Below are positions 31,686 through 41,406 of a stretch of DNA of 64,000 nt, piece by piece; within the stretch, counting starts at the first letter, position 1, and every line of letters starts with the position of its first letter. A program made the position numbers and the translations under genes. This DNA is from Chromatiaceae bacterium (lineage in GTDB: Bacteria > Pseudomonadota > Gammaproteobacteria > Chromatiales > Chromatiaceae): contig JALOTB010000003.1 in assembly GCA_025458165.1 (NCBI GenBank), forward strand, positions 62,001-126,000. Direction: 5' to 3'. The notes beneath the pieces were generated by a model, which did no database searches, was not told the DNA's origin, and saw nothing but the letters and a program-made list of their open reading frames with translations.

Positions 31686-32761
31686 GTCTGCGTCCCTCGG
31701 CCCAGGTGGCGTCCCAGTGCCCAGGTGATGTGCTCACGCACCAGGGGGCTCGGGTGGTCTTGGCGGGCGCGCAGGGCGCCGATCACGGCCGGGGTGGGCG
31801 GGGCGTTGCCGAGCGCGACGGCCAGGTTGCGCAGCCAGGCGAGGTGGCCGATGCGGCGGATCGCCGAGCCCTGGGTGCGTGCCAGGAACTGTGCCTCGTC
31901 CCAGGCGAAGAGCTCGACCAGGGCCGCGGTGTCGAGCCCGTTGCGCGGCCGGAAGTCTGCCTCCGCGGTGAGCCGGGCGAAGCGGTTCCAGGGACAGACG
32001 AGCTGGCAGTCGTCGCATCCGTAGATGCGGTTGCCGATCAGCGCTCGCAGGGGCACTGGGATCGGCCCCTTGAGCTCGATGGTGAGATAGGAGATGCACA
32101 GGCGCGCGTCGAGCTCGTAGGGCGCGACGATGGCCCCGGTAGGGCAGGCGTCGAGGCAGGCGTGGCAGGTCCCGCAGTGGTCCTGCGCCGGCGCGTCGAC
32201 CGGTACGGGGAGGTCGACGTAGAGCTCGCCCAGGAAGAACCAAGACCCGGCACGGGCGTTGATCAGGTTGGTGTGCTTGCCGATCCAGCCGAGCCCGGCC
32301 TTTTGTGCCAGGGGCTTCTCCAGGACCGGCGCGGAGTCGACGAAGACGCGGTAGCCGAAGGCACCGATCTCCCCTTCGATCCGCTCGGCGAGCCGCTGCA
32401 GGCGCCGGCGCAGGACCTTGTGGTAGTCGCGGCCCAGGGCGTAGCGCGAGACGAAGGCGGCGGTGGGGTTATCCAGGGCCGCCTGCATCCGTGCCTGCGG
32501 TTCCGGCAGGTAGTCCATGCGCACCGCGATGACGCGCAGCGTCCCTGGGACCAGCTCCGCGGGTCGGGCCCGTTTGCTGCCGTGGCGGGCCATGTAGTCG
32601 ATCTGGCCCTGGCGGCCGAGAGCGAGCCAGCGCGCGAGTCGGGCCTCGGCCTGGCCGAGGTCGGTGTCAGTGATGCCGACCTGCTGGAAGCCGAGCTCCC
32701 GACCCCAGCTCTTGATCCGTTCGGCGACTGCGCGGTAATCGGGGGTTGGCGACTTGGGCAT
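31682..32761 (-). CDS. queG: Epoxyqueuosine reductase
   Basis: A 359-residue iron-sulfur, cobalamin-dependent enzyme that makes the last step of queuosine synthesis in tRNA. An N-terminal domain with [12 protein letters not shown] and VRMDYLP binds cobalamin. Two [4Fe-4S] motifs follow: [16 protein letters not shown] and [16 protein letters not shown]-terminal HEAT-like region ends the protein (~300-350). The start ATG at 32761 gives [17 protein letters not shown]; the frame is open upstream to 32872 but overlaps the nnr promoter region. It is divergent from nnr, as yjeS is near yjeF in E. coli. Confidence 0.95.
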   Translation of the reverse strand: MPKSPTPDYRAVAERIKSWGRELGFQQVGITDTDLGQAEARLARWLALGRQGQIDYMARHGSKRARPAELVPGTLRVIAVRMDYLPEPQARMQAALDNPTAAFVSRYALGRDYHKVLRRRLQRLAERIEGEIGAFGYRVFVDSAPVLEKPLAQKAGLGWIGKHTNLINARAGSWFFLGELYVDLPVPVDAPAQDHCGTCHACLDACPTGAIVAPYELDARLCISYLTIELKGPIPVPLRALIGNRIYGCDDCQLVCPWNRFARLTAEADFRPRNGLDTAALVELFAWDEAQFLARTQGSAIRRIGHLAWLRNLAVALGNAPPTPAVIGALRARQDHPSPLVREHITWALGRHLGRGTQT

Positions 32762-32849
32762 GCGAGGCTCGGATCGGGTGTGCGGCTGGCGCGCCGCGCT
32801 GGCGGGGGCTAACTTTAGCCGACGCGCCACGCGCGGCCGAGGAGCGCCC

Positions 32850-34364
32850 ATGACCCGCCTGATGCCCAGCACCGAGCGTTTGCCCTACGCCCTCTATCGG
32901 GCCGGGCAGGTGCGCGAGCTCGACCGCTGTGCGATCGAGGACCACGGCATCCCGGGCGCCGAGCTGATGGAGCGTGCCGGGCGGGCGGCCTATCGCCTGC
33001 TGCGCAGCCGCTGGCCGCAGGCCCGCGCGCTGGCCGTCCTCTGCGGCGCAGGCAACAACGGCGGCGACGGCTATGTCGTCGCCCGGCTCGCGCTGGCTGA
33101 CGGGCTGCGGGTACGGTTGCTCCAGCTCGGCGATCACGATCGGCTACGCGGCGCGGCCCTGGAGCACGCCGAGTCCTTCCGCGAGGCAGGTGGGGAGGCT
33201 GAGCCCTTCCGCGGGCTCCTGCCGCGCTGCGATCTGGTGGTCGATGCCCTGCTCGGGACCGGCCTGGAGCGTCTGGTCGAGGGTCGCTGGGCGCAGGCCA
33301 TCGAGGCCGTCAATGACGGGCGTGCGCCGGTGCTCGCCATTGACATCCCTTCCGGGCTGCACGCCGATACCGGGGCCGTGCTCGGCACGGCCGTGCGCGC
33401 GGAGGCCACCATCAGCTTCATCGGGCTCAAGCGCGGCCTGTTCACGGGGCAGGGGCGCGCGTGCTGCGGCGAGGTGCGTTTCGACGCCCTGGGAGTCCCG
33501 GCGGTGATCTATGGCCGGGAGATCCTCTCCGCCCGCCGGCTCGCCTGGGAGCGGGTCTGCCCGGGCCTGCCCAGGCGCAGTCGCAGTGCGCACAAGGGCG
33601 ACTTCGGGCACGTCCTCATCATCGGCGGGGCGCGCGGCTACTCGGGTGCGGCGCGCCTCGCCGGGGAGGGGGCGCTGCGGACCGGAGCCGGGCTGGTGAG
33701 CCTCGCGACCGACCCCGACCATGCGGCCGTCCTCAACCTCGGTCGCCCGGAGCTGATGGTGCGCGGTGTCGCGGCGCCGGGGGACCTCGATCCGCTGCTC
33801 GCGCGCGCCGACGTGGTCGCCATGGGCCCTGGGCTGGGCCGGGGCGACTGGGGCCGCGCGCTCTTCGAGCGGGTGCGTGGGCTCGGCCTCCCGCTGGTGG
33901 TCGATGCAGACGCGCTGGCCTTGCTCGCGGCCGACCCGGGACGCCGCGACGACTGGGTGCTCACCCCGCATCCGGGGGAGGCGGCCCGCCTGCTGGGCAC
34001 CGACACGGCGAGCGTCGAGGCGGACCGCTTCGCCGCCGTCGCCGCCATCCAGCACCGCTTCGGCGGGGTGGTGGTGCTTAAGGGTGCGGGGACCCTGATC
34101 CAGGGGTCCTCCCACCGTCCGCCTGGGGTCTGCGACGGCGGCAACCCAGGGATGGCGAGTGGCGGTACCGGGGATGTCCTCACTGGGGTGATCGCCGCCT
34201 TGCTCGCTCAGGGGCTCGCGGCCGAGGAGGCGGCAGAGGTGGGTGTCTGCCTGCACGCCGCGGCCGGGGATGCGGCTGCCGCCGCGGGCGGCGAGCGGGG
34301 GATGCTGGCGAGCGATCTGGTCGATCGGCTCCGCGTAGTGGCCAACGAGAAGCCGCTGTCATGA
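32850..34364 (+). CDS. nnr: Bifunctional NAD(P)H-hydrate epimerase / ADP-dependent dehydratase
   Basis: A 504-residue metabolite-repair enzyme that rescues damaged NAD(P)H. The N-terminal YjeF-N epimerase (~10-225) has LCGAGNNGGDGYVVARLA and DALLGTGL...DIPSG. The C-terminal carbohydrate-kinase-like dehydratase (~235-495) has KGDFGHVLIIGGARGYSGAA, LTPHPGEAARLL and GNPGMASGGTGDVLTG. Both halves look intact. The ATG at 32850 is preceded by CGAGGAG. It overlaps tsaE by ATGA (34361-34364). Confidence 0.95.
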   Translation: MTRLMPSTERLPYALYRAGQVRELDRCAIEDHGIPGAELMERAGRAAYRLLRSRWPQARALAVLCGAGNNGGDGYVVARLALADGLRVRLLQLGDHDRLRGAALEHAESFREAGGEAEPFRGLLPRCDLVVDALLGTGLERLVEGRWAQAIEAVNDGRAPVLAIDIPSGLHADTGAVLGTAVRAEATISFIGLKRGLFTGQGRACCGEVRFDALGVPAVIYGREILSARRLAWERVCPGLPRRSRSAHKGDFGHVLIIGGARGYSGAARLAGEGALRTGAGLVSLATDPDHAAVLNLGRPELMVRGVAAPGDLDPLLARADVVAMGPGLGRGDWGRALFERVRGLGLPLVVDADALALLAADPGRRDDWVLTPHPGEAARLLGTDTASVEADRFAAVAAIQHRFGGVVVLKGAGTLIQGSSHRPPGVCDGGNPGMASGGTGDVLTGVIAALLAQGLAAEEAAEVGVCLHAAAGDAAAAAGGERGMLASDLVDRLRVVANEKPLS

Positions 34365-34813
34365 TCCGGCGGCACCTCGAAGGCGAGCCCGCTCAGGACG
34401 CCTTCGGCCGTCGGCTGGCGCAGGCGCTGGTGCCGCCCTGCGTGATCTACCTGCGCGGCGACCTGGGGACGGGCAAGACCGCCCTGGCACGGGGCGTCTT
34501 GCGCGGGCTCGGGCACCGCGGCGCGGTGCGCAGCCCGACCTACACCCTGCTCGAGCCCTACGCGTTGGAGCGGCTGCACCTCTACCACCTCGATCTCTAT
34601 CGCCTGAGCGCGCCTGAGGAGTTGGAGTACCTGGGGTTGCGCGATCTGCTGGATACGAGCAGCGTCCTACTGGTGGAGTGGCCGGAGCGCGGCGCGGGGT
34701 CGCTGCCGCCGCCTGATCTCGAGATCCAGATCGATTACTCGGGCAGCGGTCGGGACCTCCTGCTCTTGCCTCGCACGGCGGCCGGGGATCGGCTGGTTGC
34801 GGACCTATCGTAA
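34361..34813 (+). CDS. tsaE: tRNA threonylcarbamoyladenosine biosynthesis ATPase TsaE
   Basis: A 150-residue P-loop protein required for t6A37 modification of tRNAs with TsaB and TsaD. Walker A is LRGDLGTGKTALARGVLRGL. SPTYTLLEPYALERLHLYHLDLYRL is the second family block and VLLVEWPERG the Walker-B-like strand. The length is normal. It is translationally coupled to nnr by a 4-base overlap. Confidence 0.95.
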   Translation: MIRRHLEGEPAQDAFGRRLAQALVPPCVIYLRGDLGTGKTALARGVLRGLGHRGAVRSPTYTLLEPYALERLHLYHLDLYRLSAPEELEYLGLRDLLDTSSVLLVEWPERGAGSLPPPDLEIQIDYSGSGRDLLLLPRTAAGDRLVADLS

Positions 34814-35000
34814 GGGCTGGTGACCCTTGGCGGCTCCGGGATCCTTCGGGGGTAAACGCCGCAATGACGCATGCCTGGTGCGGCTTTTGTGCGCCAGTTC
34901 TCAGCGTTCTCGGGCGCGATCCGAGAGACTTTCTCCCACAGACCTGGGTTGGCCGAGCCGTCCGCGGGGACGCGCCAAGAGCGAGACGAGGAGTCCGAGG

Positions 35001-35195
35001 ATGAAGCCGCACAACTCGACATCGATTTCCGACAAGACCTCCAGCAGCGGCCGCGCCTTCTGGCTGCAGAGCACGCTGGAATCCTACGAGGTTGAAGAGC
35101 TCACGGGTTGGCAGCTCGCCTCGATCCTGTCCGAGCTCCCGCGCATGAGCGGGACGGTCGATCTCGCGCCGACCGAGGGGACCGAAAAGGCCTAG
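35001..35195 (+). CDS. Small hypothetical protein, 64 residues
   Basis: Not recognised. It starts at the ATG at 35001, after GAGGAGTCCGAGG. The N-terminal ~16 residues are Ser/Thr-rich and low-complexity. A compact middle follows (RAFWLQSTLESYEVEELTGW, then QLASILSELPRMSG) with an amphipathic, helix-like character. No signal or membrane segment. It lies between tsaE and amiC, where E. coli has no gene, and is followed by a strong hairpin, which suggests a real transcript end. Confidence 0.5.
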   Translation: MKPHNSTSISDKTSSSGRAFWLQSTLESYEVEELTGWQLASILSELPRMSGTVDLAPTEGTEKA

Positions 35196-35240
35196 GAGGC
35201 CGGCCCGGCGCGAGCCGGTCTTTGGGCGCCGGCCCTGCGG

Positions 35241-35272
35241 ACGCCCGAGCGGTACGGCGGCCGCTCGGGCGT
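35241..35272 (+). terminator. Strong hairpin after the small protein gene
   Basis: A perfect 12-bp stem ACGCCCGAGCGG (35241-35252) / CCGCTCGGGCGT (35261-35272) with an 8-base loop, then TCCGTTGT. The T-run is poor, so termination may be partial. Confidence 0.65.
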
Positions 35273-35280
35273 TCCGTTGT

Positions 35281-35400
35281 ATATCCGCAACATTTCCAAC
35301 GTTTCAAGTTTAATAAACGCGCCTAATCTTCCGTTTTTTCTTGGGAGACCCCGCGAAGCCGTGCTAATCTAAAAACAACTATCTCCTGATCCCGGCACCA
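35281..35400 (+). promoter_or_regulatory. A+T-rich promoter region of amiC
   Basis: A conspicuously A+T-rich stretch for this genome, after a terminator and before amiC. It contains two weak box pairs: TTTCAA (35302) with TAATCT (35324), 16 bases apart, and TTGGGA (35341) with TAATCT (35365), 18 bases apart. A promoter is likely here, but which boxes are used is not clear. Confidence 0.35.
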
Positions 35401-35413
35401 TTCGAGACCCGCG

Positions 35414-36715
35414 ATGACGAGGCTGATCGCGATCCTCCTCCTCTTCCTACCACTGACCCTGGCCGCGGAGCAGATCGAGGTGAGTGGGGCGCGGATCTGG
35501 CCGGCCCCGGACCAGACCCGCCTGGTGATTGACACCAGCGCGGCGGCGGCCCACAAGATTTTTCCGCTCGACAACCCCCATCGCCTCGTCATCGACATCA
35601 CCAATGCCCGCCTGAGCGGCAAGCTACCCACGGTCAGCGCGGACGACGGGCTGCTGCTCGGCCTGCGCAGCGGCGCCCCTACGGACGGCGTGCTGCGCGT
35701 CGTGCTGGACCTCAAACAGCCGGTGCGTAGCAAGAGCTTCGTGCTGGCGCCCAACGAGCAGTACGGACACCGCCTGGCGGTCGATTTGATGCCCGCCAAC
35801 AGCCCGGACGGAAGCGGCCAGCCGAAGGCGCCGGCACGCAGGCCGCCCGGCCAGGCACGTGATCTCATCATTGCCATCGATGCCGGGCATGGCGGCGAGG
35901 ACCCGGGCGCCATCGGGCCCAAGGGGACGCGCGAAAAGGACATCACGCTGGCCATCGCCCGCAAGCTCGCCGCTCGCGTGAACAAGGAGCGCGGCATGGA
36001 GGCGGTGCTGATCCGCGACGGCGATTATTTCGTCGCTCTGCGCCAGCGGATCGTCCGCGCGCGGAAAGAGGGCGCCGATCTTTTCGTGTCGATCCACGCC
36101 GATGCCTTTCAGGACGATCGCGTGCGCGGCTCGTCTGTCTACACCCTCTCGCCCCGGGGGGCGACCAGCGAGGCGGCCAAGTGGCTCGCCGATCGCGAGA
36201 ACCGCGCCGATCTCATCGGGGGCATCGATACCCAGGGCAACGACGACGTCCTTGCCAAGGTCCTGATCGACATGACCCAGAACGCCACGATGGAGCATAG
36301 CGCCGTGGCGGCGCAGAAGATCCTCGACCACCTCAAACGGGTCGGTGCGGTGCACAAGCCAGTCGTGCAGAAGGCCGGATTTGCCGTGCTCAAGGCGCCG
36401 GACATCCCGTCGATGCTCGTCGAAACGGCCTACATCTCCAACCCGGAGGAGGAGCTGCGGCTGCGCGAGAAGGCCCATCAGGAGCGGCTGGCGGGGGCCA
36501 TCCTGGGTGGGATCAAGGCCTACTTCCAGACCTATCCGGTGCCCGGGACCCTGCTCGCCGCCAGCCAGCCCCGGCGCCATGTGATCAACCGCGGCGACAC
36601 CCTGGGCGACATTGCCCGGCTCTACGACGTCAGCCTCAACGCCCTGCGCGACGTCAACCGCATCGAGGGCGATCGCATCCGCGTCGGGCAGGTCCTCACC
36701 ATCCCGGAGGGCTGA
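35414..36715 (+). CDS. amiC: N-acetylmuramoyl-L-alanine amidase (AmiB/AmiC type) with AMIN and LysM domains
   Basis: A 433-residue periplasmic zinc amidase that splits septal peptidoglycan during cell division. Signal peptide at ~1-18 ([18 protein letters not shown]). An AMIN domain (~20-125) directs it to the septum. The amidase_3 domain (~150-375) has the zinc-binding HGGEDPGA, the later His in VSIHADAF, and Glu in [13 protein letters not shown]-terminal LysM domain (~386-432; [19 protein letters not shown]) binds the wall. This is the amiB position of the tsaE-amiB-mutL cluster. Confidence 0.95.
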   Translation: MTRLIAILLLFLPLTLAAEQIEVSGARIWPAPDQTRLVIDTSAAAAHKIFPLDNPHRLVIDITNARLSGKLPTVSADDGLLLGLRSGAPTDGVLRVVLDLKQPVRSKSFVLAPNEQYGHRLAVDLMPANSPDGSGQPKAPARRPPGQARDLIIAIDAGHGGEDPGAIGPKGTREKDITLAIARKLAARVNKERGMEAVLIRDGDYFVALRQRIVRARKEGADLFVSIHADAFQDDRVRGSSVYTLSPRGATSEAAKWLADRENRADLIGGIDTQGNDDVLAKVLIDMTQNATMEHSAVAAQKILDHLKRVGAVHKPVVQKAGFAVLKAPDIPSMLVETAYISNPEEELRLREKAHQERLAGAILGGIKAYFQTYPVPGTLLAASQPRRHVINRGDTLGDIARLYDVSLNALRDVNRIEGDRIRVGQVLTIPEG

Positions 36716-36777
36716 GGGACCGCGGGGCGTCCGGCGGCGCGGTTGCGTCGCGCCCGTGGTTTTGCTTCCATCCGGCG

Positions 36778-38556
36778 ATGTCCCAGCCCATCCGGATGCT
36801 CTCACCGCAGCTCGTCAATCAGATCGCCGCCGGCGAGGTGGTTGAACGCCCGGCCTCGGTGGCCAAGGAGCTGATCGAGAACAGCCTGGACGCCGGTGCC
36901 CGCGCCATCCAGATCGACGCCGAGCAGGGGGGCGTCAAGCTGCTGCGCGTGCGCGACGACGGTGCCGGCATCCCGCGCGAGGAGCTGCGGCTGGCGCTGG
37001 CCCGGCACGCGACCAGCAAGATCAACGACCTGGCGGATCTGGAGGCCGTCGCCACCCTCGGCTTCCGCGGCGAGGCCCTGCCGAGCATCGCCTCGGTCTC
37101 CCGGCTGGAGCTGCGCTCGCGCGCGAGCGGCTGCGAGCGCGCCTTCGCGGTCGCAAACGATGGGGGCGATGCCTTTGCTGAGCCCATCCCTGTGTCCCAC
37201 CCGCCCGGGACGACGGTCGAGGTGCGCGACCTCTTCTACAACACCCCGGCGCGGCGCAAGTTCCTGCGCAGTGAGAAGACCGAGCTCGGCCACCTCGATC
37301 AGCTCGTGCGGCGCGTCGCACTCGCCCGCTGGGATCTCAGTCTGCGCCTGGCGCACAATGGCCGGACCCTGCTCGATCTGCCGGGCGCCGAGGGCGACGA
37401 GCGCCGGCTGGAACGGCGCCTGACCGAGCTGGTCGGCGCGGGGTTTCTTGAGCACGCCCTCTGGGTCGATGAGGCGGCGGTCGGGCTGCGTCTGCACGGC
37501 TGGGTGGCCAGCCCTGGGTTCTCGCGCAGCCAGGCGGATCTGCAGTTCTTCTACGTCAACGGTCGCATGGTGCGCGACAAGCTGGTCGCGCACGCGGTGC
37601 GGCAGGCGTTCCAGGACGTGCTCCATCATGGCCGGCATCCGGCCTTCGTGCTCTATCTGGATCTGCCGGCCGTGCTCGTGGACGTGAACGTGCACCCGGC
37701 CAAGCACGAGGTGCGCTTCCGCGAGGCGCGCCAGGTCCACGACTTCATCTTTCGTACCCTGCACCGCCGGCTGGCGGCCGGTGGGGTGGCGGCGCCCGAT
37801 CGGCCGACTCCACAGGTCCCGGTCGAGCCGGGGCGGCCAGCGCCCTACCAGCCGCCGATCCGCCTCACCGTCGGCGAGGCCCGTTCCGACTATCGTCCCA
37901 GCTTCGAGGTCCAGGCCCCCGGGCCGCTGGCGGCGCAAGATGAGGGGGGACGGTTGGACGCGGTGCAGGGACCGCCGCCGCTCGGCTATGCCCTGGGTCA
38001 GTTGAACGGGGTATACGTCCTCGCGCAGGCGGCGGACGGCCTAGTGGTCGTCGACACGCACGCCGCGCACGAGCGCATCGGCTACGAGCGCTTAAAGCGG
38101 GCCTGGGAGGCAGGCGCGGTGCACCGCCAGCCGCTGCTGGTCCCGGTGGTGGTGACGGTGAGCAAGCGCGAGGCGGACCTCGCGGAGTGCCATGCCGAGG
38201 ACTTCGAGCGGCTCGGTCTCCGGGTCGACCGTCTGGGGGACACCAGCCTCGCCGTGCGCGAGCTGCCCGCCCTGCTGCGGGGCGCCGATGCGGAGGCGAT
38301 GGTGCGCGACCTCCTGGCCGACTTGGTGGTGCACGGCACCAGTGAGCGCCTGAGCGAGGATGTCCATGGGGTGCTGGCGACCATGGCCTGTCATGGTGCG
38401 GTGCGGGCGAATCGCCGCCTGACCCTGGACGAGATGAACGCCCTGCTGCGGGAGATGGAGCGCACCGAGCGGGCGGACCAGTGCAATCACGGCCGCCCCA
38501 CCTGGGTCAGGCTCTCGATGACGGAGCTCGATCGGCTGTTCTTGAGGGGCCGCTGA
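36778..38556 (+). CDS. mutL: DNA mismatch repair protein MutL
   Basis: A 592-residue GHKL ATPase that links MutS recognition to downstream repair. N-terminal ATPase motifs: [36 protein letters not shown] and [16 protein letters not shown]. The DNA-binding middle (~220-335) has [12 protein letters not shown] and [13 protein letters not shown] proline-rich linker (~340-400) precedes the dimerisation domain, which starts at [15 protein letters not shown]. No DQHAxxExxxE endonuclease motif is present ([12 protein letters not shown] instead). That may suggest the MutH-type or non-nuclease form. Confidence 0.96.
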   Translation: MSQPIRMLSPQLVNQIAAGEVVERPASVAKELIENSLDAGARAIQIDAEQGGVKLLRVRDDGAGIPREELRLALARHATSKINDLADLEAVATLGFRGEALPSIASVSRLELRSRASGCERAFAVANDGGDAFAEPIPVSHPPGTTVEVRDLFYNTPARRKFLRSEKTELGHLDQLVRRVALARWDLSLRLAHNGRTLLDLPGAEGDERRLERRLTELVGAGFLEHALWVDEAAVGLRLHGWVASPGFSRSQADLQFFYVNGRMVRDKLVAHAVRQAFQDVLHHGRHPAFVLYLDLPAVLVDVNVHPAKHEVRFREARQVHDFIFRTLHRRLAAGGVAAPDRPTPQVPVEPGRPAPYQPPIRLTVGEARSDYRPSFEVQAPGPLAAQDEGGRLDAVQGPPPLGYALGQLNGVYVLAQAADGLVVVDTHAAHERIGYERLKRAWEAGAVHRQPLLVPVVVTVSKREADLAECHAEDFERLGLRVDRLGDTSLAVRELPALLRGADAEAMVRDLLADLVVHGTSERLSEDVHGVLATMACHGAVRANRRLTLDEMNALLREMERTERADQCNHGRPTWVRLSMTELDRLFLRGR

Positions 38557-38563
38557 GCGGGCC

Positions 38564-39541
38564 ATGCCGGTGACCTCAGACGGCGGGGAGGAACGGCCTC
38601 CGCTCGCGGTCCTGCTCATGGGACCGACCGCCTCGGGCAAGACCGAGCTCGCGGTCGCGCTCGCCGAGCGCTTCCCGTGCGACATCGTGAGCGTCGATTC
38701 GGCGATGGTCTACCGTGGGATGGACATCGGGACCGCCAAGCCGGGCCGGGAGATCCTGGGGCGCGCCCCGCATCGTCTCATCGACATCTGCGAGCCGACC
38801 GAGAACTACTCGGCCGCCCGCTTTCGCACCGACGCCCTGCGCGAGATGGCCGCGATCAGCGCGGCCGGGCGCATCCCGCTGCTCGTCGGCGGGACCATGC
38901 TCTACTTCCGCGCACTCCAGCACGGCCTCTCAAGGCTGCCACCGGCGGATGCCGAGGTGCGCGCGCGCTTGAGCGCCGAGGCGGCGGAGCTCGGCTGGGC
39001 GGTGCTTCACCGGCGCCTCGCCGCGATCGATCCCGCGGCCGCCGGGCGCATCCATCCTAATGATCCTCAGCGAATCCAGCGCGCCCTGGAGGTTCATGCG
39101 CTCACCGGCCGGCCGCTGAGTGAGCACCTGGGCGACGGGGCGCAGGACGGGCTGCCGTATCGGCTGCTCAAGCTGGTGCGGGCCCCGGCGGAGCGGGCCG
39201 TGCTGCACCGGCGCATCGCGGTCCGCTTCGAGCAGATGCTGGCGCTGGGCTTCGAGGACGAGGTGCGCCGTCTCTGGGGGCGCGGGGATCTGACCCCTGA
39301 CCTTCCCGCCATGCGCTGCGTCGGTTATCGCCAGATGTTGCAATACCTCCTTGGAGAATATACTTTCGCGGCGATGGCCGAGAAGGCGATCGCTGCCACC
39401 AGGCAGCTCGCGAGACGCCAACTGACCTGGCTGCGCGCGGAGAGGGACGGCATCTGGATCTTCGACGGGGACGATCCGCTCACGCAGGCGGAGCGCCGAT
39501 TGGAGTCCGAGCTCGTAGCCGCTCGCCGCGGGTCACCTTGA
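38564..39541 (+). CDS. miaA: tRNA dimethylallyltransferase
   Basis: A 325-residue enzyme that adds the dimethylallyl group to A37 of tRNAs reading codons that start with U. The P-loop is [39 protein letters not shown] contains the catalytic Asp, and [14 protein letters not shown] and [12 protein letters not shown] are family blocks. The ATG at 38564 lies 7 bases after the mutL stop, so they are co-transcribed. Confidence 0.96.
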   Translation: MPVTSDGGEERPPLAVLLMGPTASGKTELAVALAERFPCDIVSVDSAMVYRGMDIGTAKPGREILGRAPHRLIDICEPTENYSAARFRTDALREMAAISAAGRIPLLVGGTMLYFRALQHGLSRLPPADAEVRARLSAEAAELGWAVLHRRLAAIDPAAAGRIHPNDPQRIQRALEVHALTGRPLSEHLGDGAQDGLPYRLLKLVRAPAERAVLHRRIAVRFEQMLALGFEDEVRRLWGRGDLTPDLPAMRCVGYRQMLQYLLGEYTFAAMAEKAIAATRQLARRQLTWLRAERDGIWIFDGDDPLTQAERRLESELVAARRGSP

Positions 39542-39620
39542 CGAGTCCCATTGACCACCGGGCCTGCCGGTGCCGAGGTGGGCTCGCCATTGCCCCCTAA
39601 CGACAACAAGGAGACAAACC

Positions 39621-39875
39621 ATGTCCAAGGGACAGAGTTTGCAGGACCCTTTCCTCAACGCGCTACGGAAGGAACGTATCCCTGTCTCGATTTTCCTGGT
39701 CAACGGGATCAAGCTCCAGGGCCATATCGAATCGTTCGATCAGTTCGTCGTGCTGCTCAAGAACAATGTCAGCCAGATGATCTACAAGCACGCGATCTCC
39801 ACCGTGGTCCCCGCCCGCAACGTCAAATTGCCCATCGCCCTTGTGGAAGGCGAGTCTGAGCCGGGCAACGTCTGA
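39621..39875 (+). CDS. hfq: RNA chaperone Hfq
   Basis: An 84-residue Sm-like hexameric RNA chaperone that pairs small RNAs with mRNAs. Sm1 is [20 protein letters not shown] with the conserved GQ-type proximal residues at the start ([15 protein letters not shown]). Sm2 ends in [18 protein letters not shown] lies 8 bases before the ATG. The C-terminal tail is short (~14 residues) compared with E. coli. Confidence 0.97.
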   Translation: MSKGQSLQDPFLNALRKERIPVSIFLVNGIKLQGHIESFDQFVVLLKNNVSQMIYKHAISTVVPARNVKLPIALVEGESEPGNV

Positions 39876-39949
39876 GCCAGCGCGGCGCGCGATCGCCTTC
39901 GCGCCGCCCCCGCAGCCACCGCACCACTCCCTGGTCGCCGCCGCCCATC

Positions 39950-41266
39950 ATGTTTGAACGCCCTCGCGGCGGCGAGCGGACGGTCCTCGTGCACCTCGAC
40001 CTCGGCGCCGCGAGCGATCCGGACGCCCTGACCGAGCTGCGCCAGCTCGCCGAGTCGGCGGGGGCGGAAGTCGTCGGGCTGGTGCGCGGCGCCCGCGCGT
40101 CGCCGGATCCGCGACTCTTCGTCGGCTCGGGAAAGGCGGAGGAGATCAAGGCGCTGATCGCGGCCGAGGGCGCCGACCTGGTGATCGTCGACCACGGCCT
40201 GTCGGCGGCCCAGGAGCGCAACCTGGAGCGCCTGCTCCAGTGCCGGGTGCTCGACCGCTCCGGCTTGATCCTCGACATCTTTGCCCAGCGTGCGCGATCC
40301 TTTGAGGGCAAGCTGCAGGTGGAGCTGGCCCAGCTCCAGCACCTCTCGACCCGCCTGGTGCGTGGCTGGACGCACCTGGAGCGCCAGAAGGGCGGCATCG
40401 GCTTACGCGGCCCCGGGGAGACGCAGCTCGAGTCCGACCGTCGGCTGCTCGCTCGGCGCGTCGCCGTGCTCAATCGCCGCCTCGCGCGCATCGTCCAACA
40501 ACGGGCGCAAGGGCGGCGGGCGCGGGAGAAGGCCGCGCTGCCAACGCTGTCCCTGGTGGGCTATACCAACGCCGGAAAGTCGACGCTCTTCAACCGGTTG
40601 ACTCAGGCCGGGGTGTATCAGGCCGACCAGCTCTTCGCCACGCTGGACCCTACCTTGCGCCGCCTGCCGCTCGGCGACGGCCAGGTCGCGATCCTCGCCG
40701 ATACGGTCGGATTCATCAGCGATCTCCCGCACGAGCTGGTCGCCGCCTTCCGCTCGACCCTGGAGGAAACCCGCAGCGCCGATCTCCTCCTCCACGTGGT
40801 CGACGCGGCGGCCCCGAGGCGCGATGAGTCGATGCGCGCGGTGCAGGAGGTCCTTGACGAGATCGGCGTGGGAGACAACCCCCAGCTTCAGGTCTTCAAC
40901 AAGATCGATCTTGTCGATGACTGTCCCGCCCGGATCGAGCGTGACGACCAAGGGCTGCCCCGGCGGGTCTGGCTGAGCGCCCAGAGCGGCGAGGGGACAG
41001 ATCTGTTGCTCGCGGCGCTGCGCGAGCGATTGGCCAGCGAGCGAGTCCACCGCTGGGTTTCCCTCGCGCCCGGAGAGGGCGCGCTGCGCGCCTGGTTCTT
41101 CGCACACGCAAGGGTGCTCCGCGATCTCGCCACCGAGGCGGGTGGTTGGGAGCTGGAGGTGGTGCTAGCGCGGTCGCAGCTCGAGCAGCTCCTCGGTCGT
41201 TACCCTGGGCTCGCTGTTCGGCCCGAGTCGCCTGCGGCCATCGCCGCCGAGCCTTCGCTCGCCTGA
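39950..41266 (+). CDS. hflX: GTPase HflX
   Basis: A 438-residue ribosome-associated GTPase that splits stalled 70S ribosomes. An N-terminal HflX domain (~1-185) ends with the glycine-rich GGIGLRGPGETQLESDRRL. The G domain (~198-365) has G1 GYTNAGKSTLFN, G3 DTVGF and G4 NKIDLV. It follows hfq as in most gammaproteobacteria. The ATG at 39950 matches the family start MFERP. Confidence 0.96.
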   Translation: MFERPRGGERTVLVHLDLGAASDPDALTELRQLAESAGAEVVGLVRGARASPDPRLFVGSGKAEEIKALIAAEGADLVIVDHGLSAAQERNLERLLQCRVLDRSGLILDIFAQRARSFEGKLQVELAQLQHLSTRLVRGWTHLERQKGGIGLRGPGETQLESDRRLLARRVAVLNRRLARIVQQRAQGRRAREKAALPTLSLVGYTNAGKSTLFNRLTQAGVYQADQLFATLDPTLRRLPLGDGQVAILADTVGFISDLPHELVAAFRSTLEETRSADLLLHVVDAAAPRRDESMRAVQEVLDEIGVGDNPQLQVFNKIDLVDDCPARIERDDQGLPRRVWLSAQSGEGTDLLLAALRERLASERVHRWVSLAPGEGALRAWFFAHARVLRDLATEAGGWELEVVLARSQLEQLLGRYPGLAVRPESPAAIAAEPSLA

Positions 41267-41406
41267 CCTCCGCCCCCCGTCGTTGCCCATCCCCCACCGG
41301 CTTCCTACAATGCGGGCCGCCTCATGACTGGTAGACTTGCGCGTCGGACCGAGCGTCCGCACTTCAATAACGACCACGGTGGTCAGTTTCCCAATTCGGA
41401 GTAACT

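Noticed and set aside
34827-34870. Possible REP-like or tRNA-derived repeat (ccgggatccttcgggggtaaacgcc and the CGTCATTGCG-like complement)
   Set aside because: Only one copy was found in the window and no clear stem is present, so nothing supports a repeat.
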